NCBI RefSeq assembly: GCF_034366785.1
Contig: NZ_CP112935.1
Location: 1 to 64,000, forward strand
DNA: 64,000 nt
Direction of reading: 5' to 3'
From: Candidatus Trichorickettsia mobilis
GTDB taxonomy: Bacteria > Pseudomonadota > Alphaproteobacteria > Rickettsiales > Rickettsiaceae
Every line of letters begins with the position of its first letter. The stretch's first letter is position 1. This document shows positions 20,301 to 35,300 of this stretch, piece after piece. Both the position numbers and the translations under genes were made by a program. The notes beneath the pieces are model-generated. The model saw only the letters and a program-made list of their open reading frames with translations, did not search any database and was not told the origin of the DNA.

Positions 20301-23300
20301 TGACTATTTCTCCAGTTATCGCTCGAGCTGTAAGGTTCAGCGCACCTCTCAGCAATCCAAGCTTCTTTTTTAAAATATACGGCAATAGGGAGGTTTCTTA
20401 ATATGCAGTATAAAGCAGGTAAAAAAATTAGTAGGCTCATCATCGCAGCTAATAATATTGACGAGTCATCAATTTTAAGACTATCAAGTATAAAGCCGAC
20501 CAGAGCCATAACACCAAAAGATGCAAACATAAGTAGTATAAATTCTTTACCTGATGTTTTAATTTTTTTATTGCCATTAATAACGAATTCTAGCTTATCT
20601 TTATTAAAAGTAATATCTGAGTTTATTTTTACAAGCCAAATAACGCCAACAATAGTCACCCATGACAAAATCATAGTATCAGTAGCAAAAGCAATAGCTA
20701 CTCCAATGAACATACCAAGGAAAAACATCAAATTCCAAAAATTATCCTTGTTTAACCTTGCTTTGATAAAGCTTCGCATAATAGCACCCAATTTTATCGA
20801 TATTCTTCATTCTTATGATATCAAGCATCTCTTTAAAAAACTATGTTTTTCTAGAAGTCCAGTGGGATTTGTAACTAATCTAGTTGAGTATTTAGACAAT
20901 TTGCTGCGTCTGTACAATAAAACGAAGAAGGTAACGATATGATTAGTAACTTTATCGGCGGCGGTCAGGTATTTCTGCACAAGGTACGGATGCTTAGGCA
21001 AGTGGTCGGTACTACTATCTTTGTATCACTACTTGCCGGGTTTTGTCTTACCTGGAGTTTTAGTTCTAACAATACTACGAAGTTTGATCTAGACGGAGCG
21101 GCCACTTATGCCAAAGCAAAACTTGCGCTGGCGGTACATCCGGCACTATCCGCTATTTCTATCGGTAAAAGCAAAGCTAATGTTGACGCTTACTCGGAAG
21201 GTAAATTATGGAAAAAGAGAATGCTTGCAAGCAGCATCATTGCTAGTAGTCGCTTTAAATCGGCATGGGATCAAGCGATACTAGTATCACGATCACTAAT
21301 CCTCAAATCGCTTGGCTTCGGAAGCTTGGCAGGCAGCATAGTGTTTCTCCTCTGGAGTAAATTCGGACGTGATTTAAAAACGGAGAGAAAAAACGATGGT
21401 AGCGGCATAATTTTAACACCTAAGCAAGTTAAGATTAAGTTAAAAAGATTAAAGTTGTGTAGCGAGTTTTATATCGGCGAAATGCCTTTGGTTAAAGATA
21501 TGGAAACCAGACATTTTTTAATCACCGGTTCTACAGGCTCGGGCAAAACTAACCTTATTCATAATTTATTGCCGCAAGTAGAGCAAAAAAAGCAACCGGC
21601 TATTATTATCGATCAGACCGGCGAGATGATTGCTAAATATTACGATCAAAAGCGAGGTGATATTATCTTTAATCCGTTTGATGAAAGAGCAAAAGCTTGG
21701 GACTTCTGGACGGATTGCAGTAAAGCAAGGTGCTTAGAGAAGTTTGTCGATACTTTGATCGGCTTTAATAGTAGGAAGAATAATAGAAATGCTGCCGACT
21801 TTTGGGAAGAAGCCGCTCAAAGTATTTTTGTTGAAGTAGTGAGCTATTTACAGAAACATCAGCAATATTCACTGCAAGAATTACGTAAAACGATATGTCA
21901 GAGTGATCACAAGGAGTTAAGAAGAATGCTCCAAGGTACGGACTGCATTCAATATTTTACAAAAGATAATGCAAAAGCAGCAAGCTCGATAATGTCGGTG
22001 TTGATGACGAATATTAAACCATTGAGGTTTTTACATGACCAAAGGGATGCCGGTAGCTTTTCGGTACAAGAATATATTAAAAAAATTGATGAAGGTTTTG
22101 GCGGTTGGTTATTTTTAGCATCCGAGCCTTCTACAAGAGAACTTACTATCTCACTTAATGCAAGCCTTGCAGAGCTAGCTATCGCTAATTTAATGCGTCA
22201 TGATTCACTGCGAAATAGGCGTATATGGTTTATTATGGATGAACTAGCTGCATTCGGTAGATTTCCGAGTCTTGCTAAGCTTATGCAGGAAGGACGTAAA
22301 TACGGTACTTGCGTAGTAGCCGGTTTGCAATCATCAAGCCAGCTATTTGCTCATTACGGCTCAGGTGAAGCAAGTAATCTCTTTGCTTTATTTAAAACAA
22401 AATTTGCGTTTCAAAGTGATGATCCGATGATGGGTAAACTTTACAGCTCGATATGCGGCTCTGAGACCGTTACCCGTCAGCAGAAAAACACTAGCTTCGG
22501 AGCTAATACTTTCAGGGACGGCATTAGTTATAATGAACAGCAACAAGAAAAGCCTCTTGTAAAACTAGATGATTTTGCAAGTCTTGGCATTGGGGAGTGT
22601 TATACGTTATTACCGATACCTGAGGTTAGGTTATCCAAAATGCAAACCCCAGAAGCCAAAAGAAAAGATAAGAATCCAGGATTTGTTGAGGCAAAAGAGC
22701 TAGAGGAAATTATAGAAAGTAGCGATCCTAGTTTATTAGAGCAAGATGATGATGACTATTCCGACAGTGATAATATTAATACTACAGATAATCAGGATAG
22801 TATCGAGCTATTTACTCAAAAACAAAAAGAGTTAGAACCTCTGGTTATAGATGATCAGTCTAGCTCAAAAATAAAACAACCTAGTAGTTCTGTAACGAAT
22901 ACAAAAAATCAAAAAAGCATTACTAAGAAAGAAGAGGTTGAGTTTGATGAGCTTGAAATTTAACTACTACCCAAGATGATTAAATTAATTAACCAGAAAG
23001 GATTTTAAATATGTCGGATAAATTAACAAAAGAACAAAGTAATAATACCGAAAAACCTCAAAGTAAGTATATCTTGCCAGAGAAAATGAAATCTTTAGAA
23101 GACGTTATTACTCGAATACATTCTGAAGCTGATTTTATCTCCACTGCTTTTGGAGTTCATACTAATAAGGTAATGGAGTCTTTTAAGTCCGCAATAAACA
23201 CAATTACTGAAACAAGCGACACTCTTGAGTTGCCGATAGAAATGTTTAAAGAAAATAATGATAGACTTGAGGCATTAATAAATACTTTAGTTATTTTACC

Positions 23301-26300
23301 GAGTAAGACGGAAGAAATACTTTCCGGTGTACAGGACAAAGTAGCAAAGGCCGTTGCTGCCGCTATTCCCGATCTTGTAGACACTCTATGTAAGTCTCAT
23401 AATGATAACTACCGAGAAATACACAGATCGATAGATTCGTGCATTCAGGATTTAAGTCATTATATTAATGAAGCTAGAACGCAGACGCAAACTGAATTAA
23501 TAGAGTGTAAACAAGAAATAGCTAACCTAATCGAGTGTGGCATAAAGCAACGCACTCGTAGAATTTTTTTAATACTTATGCTATCAGGTTCATTTTCCGC
23601 AATAGTATCCGGCGTAACTAGTTGGGTTATTAATAAACATTTTCCACGTAGCGTGGAGATTACCGGTAACCAGCATTTAGTAGTAAAGGACTCTCAAGTG
23701 TTAGTTCACGGTTCTGATACATATAAATTAGAAAAACAAAAGAAAGAAGGAAAATAATTGTGATTGCAAGCCTCTAGAATTATCAATATTCTCAAGCATA
23801 ATTCGGTGGTATAAAATTATTACATTAAGCACTGGCACAAGATTTTAAAAGATTAAGCATGTTTGTTACAAGTATAAAATTTATCGGATATATTGCTATT
23901 TTCTTATTTTCATTGGTAATTCATGAAAATGTTCATGCTAGAGTCGCTTATTATCTAGGCGACTCAACGGCAAAAGATATGGGTAGATTTTCATTTAATC
24001 CATTAAAACATGTTACGTTAGCCGGCATATTACTTCCGATCGGATTGCACCTTATCAATGCACCGATATTTGGTTTTGCAAAACCTGTTCCGTATAATCA
24101 GTCTTTATTCAAAAACCCAAGAAGAGATATGATTCTCGTTGGATTGGCAGCACCTTTTGCAAATTTTATTTTAGCCGTTATAGCATGTCTTTTATGTAGT
24201 ATTAGACTGTCAATATTACCGGAAATCTATTTGTTGTATTTTGATACAATTTGTGCAACGATATTCAAGGTAAACTTTCTGCTTTGCGTCTTTAATCTCC
24301 TGCCTATTCCTCCTCTTGACGGTAGTATAATTTATATGAGTACCGTAATAGACAAAAATCCCAAGCTTTCCCGAAAATTTGAAGATCAGGGATTTGGAAT
24401 ATTGTTTTTTTTATTAATAATAATGCCGTTAATTGGCAAGGCTTTCGGCAAAGACTATAATATAATCGGTATATATATAAGATGGTGCTTAGATGAATTT
24501 GTTTCAATTCTAAGCTCTTTAGCCGGATAAAATGCTGTATCCTTTATATTGCCAAGGATTAAAGGCGGTAGATAAAAAACTGTTTTGCTATATATTTTAA
24601 TATAATACTTTCTTTCTAATAGATACAATTTTTGTCCGTTTTAAATTCGTCTGGTTTTATGACTAAAGAGAAAAATATATCATACCCCCAACCAATGCTG
24701 AGTAGTGTTGATTATGATAACTTAGGAGTAGACTTTTTTTCTTTAACAAGCCTTGAATATGGCGCATTGCAAAACTGTAGCGATTTCTTAGAAAAGTTAG
24801 AAGAAGCTCTATTAAGCGCAAAAATGGTTCAAATTCCCGAAATGGTTGTGGTACATCTTTGTTGTTATTTGGGAGCTACAACTACTATTTATAATCAGGA
24901 TAAATCAAGAGACTTAGAGCCGGAGATTAATAACCTTTTACGGCGACATGCCGAATTATCGCTATCAAAATTTAATCATTATCTTTTGAACTCAAATGCT
25001 AATACTCAATCCTTGCTATTGAATCGATTAAAGGAGGATACGCCGGGCAGCATTGTGGTTCAAACTTTGCGTTTAGGTCGAATTATTATGGATATGATGG
25101 AGAATTTATCAAATTCTCGAAGTAGTCTTTTAAAAAAACAAAAAGATTTAATTTGCCCGCAAAATGAATTCTTCGTTTTTTTAATACCGTTAGTAAATGA
25201 ACAACATGAAAAATGGCAGGAATATTTAGACGGGGTATCGATTAATCATGCTATTAATCAACTGACAATACAAATAGGTTGGCTTGTGGGTTATTTCTCT
25301 TATCTAGATAGAAAGCCAGACACAAATTCATATTTAGAATATTGCTTACCTTGTATTCCACTCTATATGGATCATACTAATAAATTACTACAGGCTATGC
25401 TTGCCGGAGGGCAAATACTTACGAGTATACAACAACTCTCAATAAATGATGAAGAGCCGATAGATGATGTAGTAATAGATGACATAGAAACAGCGTCATT
25501 ATTAAATGAAATTTGGGAATTATCGCAAAAGACTCACTCTGAATTACCTCCTGCAACAACCAAATTTCAAAAGGAGGCAGCTATTTTTCAAGCAGGACTA
25601 GAAAAGCTTGTTGTTGAGTTGATATCAGAACATATGGAAATTAAAATTCTTTATATGAGTATTTTTTATTTTTGGTTCACCTTAGATGCACCGTTGCGTG
25701 GTATACCATATGAGTCCCTTAACAAATTATCACCCTTTGAAGAAATGGGCAATATTATTACCCTTATAAGAAAAACTACCTTTGAGTTACCGGATCCGGA
25801 ATTCTCACCTAATGTAAAAATACTAAATAGCAAATTGCAGAGTTTAAAATCAAAATTACCTGCCCCTGAAGATTTAGACAATGTACCGCAAGACCGGGTG
25901 GAGTGCCAGAGCACTAGAGTTAACACGGCTATTCATACACTAACATCCGATTATTTAAAGCAAGATTACCACCCTGAGGTTATTGCTAATGTTTTATTTA
26001 GCCAATGGTTAAGATTGTCTGTTCTCTATGGCGTATCAGAACAAGAATGGCAGAAAATGAATCATTATTTCGTTGAAATCTTAACCGCTGTTAGAAGTTA
26101 TATACCAACTATATTATTAAGAAATGATTTATCGAAAATATAAGATACTTACTTGATGAAACTAAAATTCAACATAATATACAAGTAAGAGTATTACTTG
26201 TCATACCCTTACTTGTGTGTTATTATTATTTTATATGTGGCAGCTCATCGCATCCACCTTAATACAGCAATATTTTAAAACAAAACTTATTTAAGATTGA

Positions 26301-29300
26301 TTTTATGAGAGTATCTACTAAAGGACAAGTTACTATACCATACGAGATGAGAACTAAATTAGGTATGCTTCCATGTACGGAAGTTGATTTTATCTTACAA
26401 GATGACGGGATATTAATTCAAAAACAACACGGGAGCAAACGCAAAGGTTCAAAATTGCTAGAGCAGTTATCTGGTAAAGCTAAGTTAAATATGTCTACTG
26501 AATATATAATGAAATTAACCAGATCATGATTTTAGTAGATAGTAATATATTACTTGATATCTTGACTATCGATCCTCAGTGGTACGACTGGTCTGCCTCT
26601 AAACTTAGCCTAATTGCCGAATCTCACGAGCTAATTATCAATGACATAATATATACCGAAATTTCAATCGGCTTTGAGAGAATTGAAGATTTAGAGGAAA
26701 CTTTTTCCGGCGACTTTTTAAAAATTATGCCAATGCCGAAAGAAGCACTTTTTTTAGCCGGTAAAGCTTTTCTACAATATAAATCTAATAACGGCACTAA
26801 AAACTCGGTATTACCGGATTTGTTTATCGGCGCACACGCCTCCGTGCTTGGAATTCTTTTGATAACCAGAGATACAAGCCGTTACAAAACTTATTTTCCA
26901 AAGTTACAATTAATCACGCCTTAAGTAGTTTAATCACTACCTAAAGCCTACCGTTCCGCTACTCCCCACTGTTCGGTGACAATTATGGTGACAATTATAA
27001 TTCTAGACCCTTGCTTTTAGACATCTCTAGTTGCTTATGGTTTTCAATAGCTTTACTTTGAATTTTTTGAACTTCCTTACAGGGGAAATATTCATGAGTA
27101 CGGGTTTTAGTTAAATAATCCAAGAATTTTATAGAGCAATCAAATTTCTTGCTATCTAAAGTAATAGTTTTCCCGGCATCTAATATAGAAATCTTATTAT
27201 TGATAGAATTAATACATTTTGCTTGATAGTTTTTTAATAAAGTTTGATGAGTCTCAGTGAGATCATTAGTGGATTTTAAGGTGCTAATAATCGCGGTATG
27301 ATCGTTAGTATTTTTTTCTAAAAACGTTACAAACTTACTTAACTTATCAAAATTATCCGTACGCATATTATCATGAGCATTTTTAATAGAATTTATTAAA
27401 TTATCACTATGGCATTCCGGATGTTTAATGTTACCGTGTAATCCGGCTAAAAACTCTTGTTCTTGTTTTATAACGTCAATCACTTTAGCAGGAGTTTTTG
27501 CTTCTTGCTTTTGATTACTCAAGTTTAGTAAATGGCTATTAATGCGACTTAAGTCCAGCGCAACTTGATTATGCACTTTATGCTCCCGAATAATTTTATC
27601 AAGAGTTTGATAAGCCGCCTTAAGATCGGTTGTATCCCTCAATCTTTGAAGTAACGTTTCTTGGGTTTCCGCGCCGGTTTCTAAAGCTTTTTGCACTATA
27701 ACCTCCAACTTATCAAAATCTTTATTTTCACGCTGAGTATAAGCTAACTCTACTTTAGACATTAGCTCTTTATTGCTAGAAAAATATTTTATATTCCCGT
27801 GTAAATCAGCAAGCAAATTTTGCTCTTTTTTTATTTCTGCTAATGCCAATTCAGGTGATGTAGAATGCAACCTTGCTTCTGCTTGTTTTTCTGGTTGTCT
27901 AAATTGTTTTTTAATAGCAACGGCCGTTTCTAATGCTTGATGTGTTACGACAGTGTTTATCGAAAATGACATGTCGCGATAGACACTCATCGTTGATGCT
28001 TGATGTTCTTTCAGTAAGTTATCTGCTAAAGAAAATATTTTATTTAATAATTCAGGCTGTTTTGCAGCAATTTCAGCTGCTTGTAATTTTGAGTATAAGG
28101 CGTAATTAGCTCGATATTTATCAATCGGTAGATTTAGCGATTCGTAAGTTTCTTTTAAAAATCTTTGTTCTAATACTAGTATTGGTTTAAGTTTTTCTGG
28201 TTCATAACTAGATTTTTTCTGTCTATTAAAATCACGAAGATGCGTATTTAAATATTCGTCCAAGTGGCTATCTCTAATTTTTGTACAAAAACTATTGGCT
28301 TCCTCATCGCTCATACCTATCATTGCTTTGGTGGCATTAGCTTCACTTAAAGCATATCCAAAATTCTTTGCCTCAAGCAGTATATCCTTATTTTGTGTAT
28401 AGCAATTAGCCGCAAATTCTAAGGATTTTCTACTTTGTTCAAGGGCAACCGTGCCTTTATTACCGCCAAGACGATAGGCTTCAACTATAGTATTTTCAGG
28501 TAGATTGTATTTCTGAATATAAGTAAGATTTTCCCTCTCTTGGTTTGAGAGCTTTATAATATCCGTAGTTTTATTACAGGCTGCTAAATACTGATTTACA
28601 CTAGTAGCTAGATGTTTATTGATCGCATCACTAAAAGTATCTTGGATACTCTTCTCTCCGCTTGAGATCAGGACGTCATTAAAATCACCCTCCTTAACCG
28701 GTCTCGCTATCTCTACATAAGCCCCCCTACTCTCTAAAGTTATTTTAGCCGCGTCAATTGTTTTATCGGTAACCGCAGCCCATCCGTCATTATCGGCGGC
28801 AATGATTATCTTCTCACCTTTTCTCGGTTGATAATTACTAATATTGTTAATTCCGAGAGAACATAGTATTTTAATAGCGGTAGGAGAATAATTAGAGATG
28901 CGACTCAAGGCTTGTTTTACCGATAGAGCCGTCTCCAATCCTTCTGCAATAATCGTGATTTTAGCGCTTAAATCAGATGCCTCAGGGTTATCTTTTTGAA
29001 AATTATTAACCTTGTCCTCTTTATTATTATAAGAAAGATTACCGAGATCAACGAATGAACCGGATATTTTACCGAATGATTTTTTTGGTACGGCAATATC
29101 GGCTTTTGATCCATTAGCTTTTAAGAGTATTTGTTGGCCGCCGGTAATATTCCCTTTTTCATCTCTGGCATATGCAATCAGTGACGGCAGATAGCGATTT
29201 AGCTCGCTAGCATATATTCCCGCTGTTTTTATATCATTACCTAAATTACAACTGATACCTCTGGTACTAGCTAAATACCTAAATGCTATCGAATTTTCAG

Positions 29301-32300
29301 TTATATCTTTCGATCTCTGTACTAATTTATTAACCAAATCCTGTTTTTGCTTGTTTTCCCTTTCCTCAAGATGTTTATCTTTAATATATTTTTCGGTTAT
29401 ATTACTATTTGCGTGATCATGAACTAATTGTAAATGACTATTATTATTAATCTCTGAATCAGACTCAATGCCCAGAGATTGTCTCAAATAGTCGGCAGCT
29501 CCTTTAAAATCATATCCCTTAGCATCTTGTACCAAGGCAAACATATCACCGCCCTTGCCGGAACTGAAATCATACCATGTACCTGCTCGATCACCGCTAA
29601 TACGAACGGATATTTTGCCGTTATCGCCGAACTTTAACTCTTTACCGTTCGATAGCCTCTTATTTGGTAGCCCCAACAAATCTATTGCTATGCGTTCCGC
29701 ACACACGCAAACTTCTCTTCGTAATTCTTCTGCTTTGTGATCCCAATTAGCTTGTAAATCCGCTGCTCTTTGTATCTTATTTCTGGCATAATCGGCGTTT
29801 GCGTAGAATCTATCCTTAGCCGAGAGCGAAGTTTTAGGAGCATTCGTACCGCTATCGGTTAAAACATTACTTATTTTATTACTTGTACTACTAAGAGTAT
29901 TATTGGATATACTAATATTACCGCCGACTACGAGCTTTTGCTCGTAAGCTTCACTTTCAAAACCTATATTTTGATTCTGCTCATATATTCTATCAATAGC
30001 GTAGCTTAGCGATTCTGTTTTTTGTTTCGGTTCTTTGTAATTATAATATTCTACTTTCGGTAGATATTTATCTTTCATTGAAGTCACCGTTTTGCCGATA
30101 AAATCAATTGCTGAATTTACCGCTCTAACCGCCATGCTCTGATGATTGGCAAGCCTTGTATCTAATGCTCTATCCTCTAATTCTTTTGTCGTTAGTAAAT
30201 TTAAACTACTTCCCCTCTCCGGGTCATAAGATAATTGTTTAATTAGAGACTCAAGGCTAGGTGTTGCCTTACTATTAACATATAGATTTAACGATGTTAT
30301 ATGCCTTGATAATGCAACGTAGCTATTTCTTAGTCCCGCAAATCCGTCATGGAAAACGTATACATCTTTAATGGATGCGCCTTGCGCTTTAAATACCGTA
30401 GTTGCATATCCGTGCCTGAATCCATTATACTGCGCAGGGTTAAACTCTATTATCTTGTAATTATCGGTATTTTGCATAGAGATAACAAAACGATCCTTTG
30501 TGACTTCTAATATTTCCGCCAAATCACCGTTTATAACACCAAGCTCTTTATTTGTTTTTTGGATTAAGATGCGGTCACCTTTCATATAGTGATTACCGCC
30601 GACTTCTATTTCTAAACCCGTAAGCTTCCCGGTCGCCTTTAAATACTGGCGCACGCCGTGATTAAGTGCCGCTACGTCTTTGTTTTTAACCGCTAGTATT
30701 AATCTATCGCATGGTAGCTCGCCGCTCTTATGCCAATCTGCAAGTAGAGCCTCCATTGAGGAAGCTCTATCCTCTTGCTTATTAATTCGATTTTCTTGGT
30801 TAAGTATTGATATCCCGCTTCTAACATCACCCTCGGAGAAAGCCGTTGCGACTGATTTGCCCCATGAAGCTTGCTGCCTTTTGATATCTAATATCGTGCT
30901 ACTACCGTAAATGCCTGCAAATATTTCAAACATGCCGCCGCGTTGTACGGAAGCTAGCTGTCTCTCGTCACCCGAGAGAATAACGTTACATTTGCGAGTA
31001 GCAGCTACTCTAAGTAACTCTTGATAATCATCGTTACCGACCATCCCTGCTTCATCTACTACAAGCAAGCTATTTTTCGGTAAAGAAAATCTTCCGTTTG
31101 CTAATTTAAATAACATTCCCTTGATAGTATCGGTACGCTCAAAGCCGCTCGACCTCAAGGCCTCTTTGGCCTTGTGAGTGGGCGCAAGACCTATAACATT
31201 TATATTACCGACGAAGGCAATTGATGCTAGTTGGCCAAGCAGATGACTCTTACCGACTCCCGCCCTACCGCGCAAAATGCGCAAGGCTGAATTAGACGTT
31301 ATTAATTCAGTTAAAGCTATATGCTGCTCTTGGCTTAAGCTACCGATTGCCGATTCTACTAATTCCCTAGTACGTTTAAGCAAGCTTTTATCACCGGTCA
31401 TAAAAACATTACTAAGATTTGCTACGTAACTACTAAGACGCAAGACTTTCTCTTCTTCCGTTCTAATTTCTGCGGTAGTAAAATACTGTGTTTTAGCACC
31501 GTCTTGCCTAAATAAAGCTACTACTGATTTATACTCTAGTGCATCTTCGACCAACCGCTCCCTTACTTCTGTATCAGGAACACATTTAACCACTCTCATC
31601 AAATCCGATTTGCTAAATACGCTCATATGATTCGTTACTTTATCAAGAACCGCCGCTCCGTTACTTAAATGTTCTATCTCGGCAATTCTTCTTTCCTCGT
31701 TTCTATCCATAGCTTGATTTAAAACGCTACGCATACGGACAGGGCCGATATGTTCTTGTGGATTAATACCTATACTATCTACTCTATTTTCTAACCCTAG
31801 CTCCTTAAAATAATCATTAATAATCTCTTTTAAATCTTCATGAATTTGTTGATCTTCTTTTATAACAATTCTATATTTTCCACCGACAATCTTAGGCTCT
31901 AAATCTACGGCTTTTTTTGTCGATAGTTCCTTACCGTCTTCAGTAAATCTTCTAGTAGTAACAAGTAAATGAGCATGCCAGTTTTTTTCACCCTCATGCG
32001 GTTCATGAATATCAATTTGTACCGCTAAGCCCTCTTTTACCCATTCTCTTTTTTCTATTAACCGATGAGTAATTATTATTCTATCTTCTAAAGTAAGCTC
32101 TTTGTCATCTGGAAGAGCAAGTACGATATCTTTAAGTAGAACACTATCCTTTCTTTTTTCTAGACGCTCTACTTCATTCATTAACACTGCCGTGTTTTTA
32201 AACTTTTTATCTACGTGATCAGGTAATAGAATTTCATGATAGACATTATCACCGCGGTTTTGAAAATTATAAATTATATTTGTTTTCTCATCTTTAATTA

Positions 32301-35300
32301 TCGTTCTAGCATTATATGCACCTTTACAACAAGCCTTTGCCCCTGCACTTCTTTGTACATGCTCTATTCTTGCAAACTGGATTGCCATTATTTATTACAA
32401 TTTATCGTTTTAAATTCTAGGACTTTTATATAAAAATAGCATACTATAAGCACGTGTTGTTTACAACACTTATTGCGTATAACACTTTTGCTGTGCAAAG
32501 AGATGTTATAACCTTATCCCAACTCAGGAAAAAAGGTTTTATAAAATTAGGTAGTGTAGTTAAGTACACGTAAATAGGTATGGTAGGCCACGAGGAAATA
32601 TACTACGCTAGTATATAATATTAGAAACTGTGATCCTTATTTAGTTGTAAATAATTGTATAATTTACTATTATTCTAAATATAAAGTTAGTATGCTAGGA
32701 TAATTAATCAAAGATTTATTGTTTATGCAAAATGTAGTAGAGCAAAAAGTTCGGCTAGAGCAAAAGAAAAACAGATTGATTGCAGAAGAGATAAGATTAA
32801 AACTCAAAGAACGTAAGATGCGTACTCGTCATTTAATTGGAGTCGGCGGCTTAGTTACTAAAGCAGGTTTAGATTATTTACCTACTAATACTTTATACGG
32901 TGCATTATTATCAATTGCCTCTTCATTAGAAGCTAATCAAGCAATTAAAGATGAATGGACTAGACTCGGTAAAGCCAAACTAGATCAGGAACAAACAAAT
33001 AAGCATGCGGTGATTTTAAAGTTTGAACAAGAACCTAGTAGCGATATTCGTACCGTTATTAGAAATCACGGTTTAAAATGGAATAAGCTACGACAAGAGT
33101 GGTACGGGTTTATTTTTAATGTCGATTCTTTAAAAAATGATCTAGGTAGCACTCAGTATCAAATAGAAGAATTTTAAATATAAGGCTTTATGATAAGTAA
33201 ACAACATAAAAAAGATTATGATGATTTTTCTGAATACCCTCTAGCCTCTTTATTTTTTAAGTATGTCGATATTTTAAAATCTCATAATTTTTACAAAGAA
33301 GCGGAAGATTTACTCGTAATATCAGAGCAGCATTATTTACCGGAAAACCGTAATATTATTACTAAAATTATTATTGAAATGCAAAAAGCGGCCGTCTCTG
33401 ATGAGAAAAATAAGTTTGAACAATTACTACGACAATTACAAAATTAATGTTATTATCAACTAAATTTGAGGAGCTTTTTATGATAAATTCAAATTACGGT
33501 AAAACTTACGATACTTTTGCGGAGCATCCTCTTGCTCCTATATATTTTAAGTATATTGAAATTCTAGTATCAAAAGACTTAAACAAAGATGTACAACATT
33601 TATTAGATATTGCCCACGCACCCATGACAAATGGAATTAGTGATGAAATTGCAGAAATTATGGCTGCTATCTATCGTATTATTGATGAAAATACCGATCG
33701 CACTAATGAATTTCTTGAATTAGGCAAACAAATTGATAATGCTCATTAAATATTTGCAAAGCTTTCTTTAGCGGCTGCAATCAAAACAAGCCTAGATGTA
33801 TATTGTACCTAGGCCTGTTTAGTGCTGCAATTTATAGAAAGCTATTTATTTTTGTTTTTTAATGCTAGGAATATTGCTTTTAATTTCTCTCTTAAATCAC
33901 CTGTAGCCTTACAAGTAATGCCCATGCGGTTATACATAGGCACAACCTCAAGCTCTCCTAATATATGCGCAGGGTTTTCAACAAAATATTCATTGATTGG
34001 CTTGTTATGTTCTCCTATTGTAATATTCCGAGTTTTCTGCCATCTAATATTTGTTACAGCTTTTTGTAAAATAACTATATCTACGGTTATTTTTGCATTG
34101 GCAAAGATATTATCCGGCAACCTATACGCAACTAAGATATTTACTCCGTCAGCCGTAATAATATCTCTTGCATGCTCCCTTACGTTATCTAAAAAGAATT
34201 GTGGCAGAACCATTGCTATAATTCCGTTGTTTTTTAACAATCTAGCACACTTTGCAACAAAGAAATGATGAATTGCCAAATGCGATAAGTCCTTATAGTA
34301 GATATCTTCTACTAACTGATTGCTATAGGGTGGATTTGAGATGATTAAATTATATTTTTCTTCACTAAAATGTAGATTTTCAAATGGCGCAACCGTTAAT
34401 TTTATTTGCGGATGTTTCTGCATTAAAATTTTGCAGGTTAGCAAATCCATTTCTACCGCCTGAACTTTACAAGTTTTTACTATTAATTGCGGTATATTAT
34501 CTATAAAAATACCGTTACCGGCTGCCGGCTCTAAAATTGCTCCCCCGTCAAAGCCATGGATAACGACAATTGACCAGATAAATTTTACTAATAATTCAGG
34601 TGTATAATAAGCACTTTTAGTAGTTTTCTTCAGGGCGTTAATCTCATCATCGGTTAGATAACACTTTAATTGCCTGTAAATTGACGGAGTAAAGATAGCC
34701 TCACGCAAACCTCCCCAGCCGCTATATTCATTAAGCATTACTCTTTTTTGCTCTTCGTTAATACTAGGGTCATTATTTGATAATAATTTTAGCACCCTAA
34801 GATTTCTTTCTACTCTTTCGTTGATTATTTGTTTCTTTACCATTTTAATACCCGTTGAATTTATTGTTTAAAGTGAAAATGTTTATTCTGTATAAGAAAT
34901 TGCCTCTAGTACTTTTTGAGTTAAATTCTTGCCGAGAATCTCTTGGAAATAATCAAAATCTGAAAATAAATAGCTATTTTCATCAATCGTATTATCCGTG
35001 AGTGCTTGATAAGCGTCTAATCTTGGAGACAAATCACTACCGCATACGGAAACCGCTATTAAACACAATCTATCAACCTTTAAAACAAAAGGAATTAAAC
35101 CACACTCTAGGGCTATTTTTTCATTAAAAACCAACGGTTCATAGTATCTTGGCCAAGTAGGAATATATTTTAAAAAATCGTTATTCACCTTTCTGCTTGG
35201 ATTGTATTTGCACTGCTCGACTAAGCTTCCCTTAAAATGCTCGGCAAATAAATCGGCATTATATTCTATTTCATCATGTAGATATTCGTTATCAAACAAG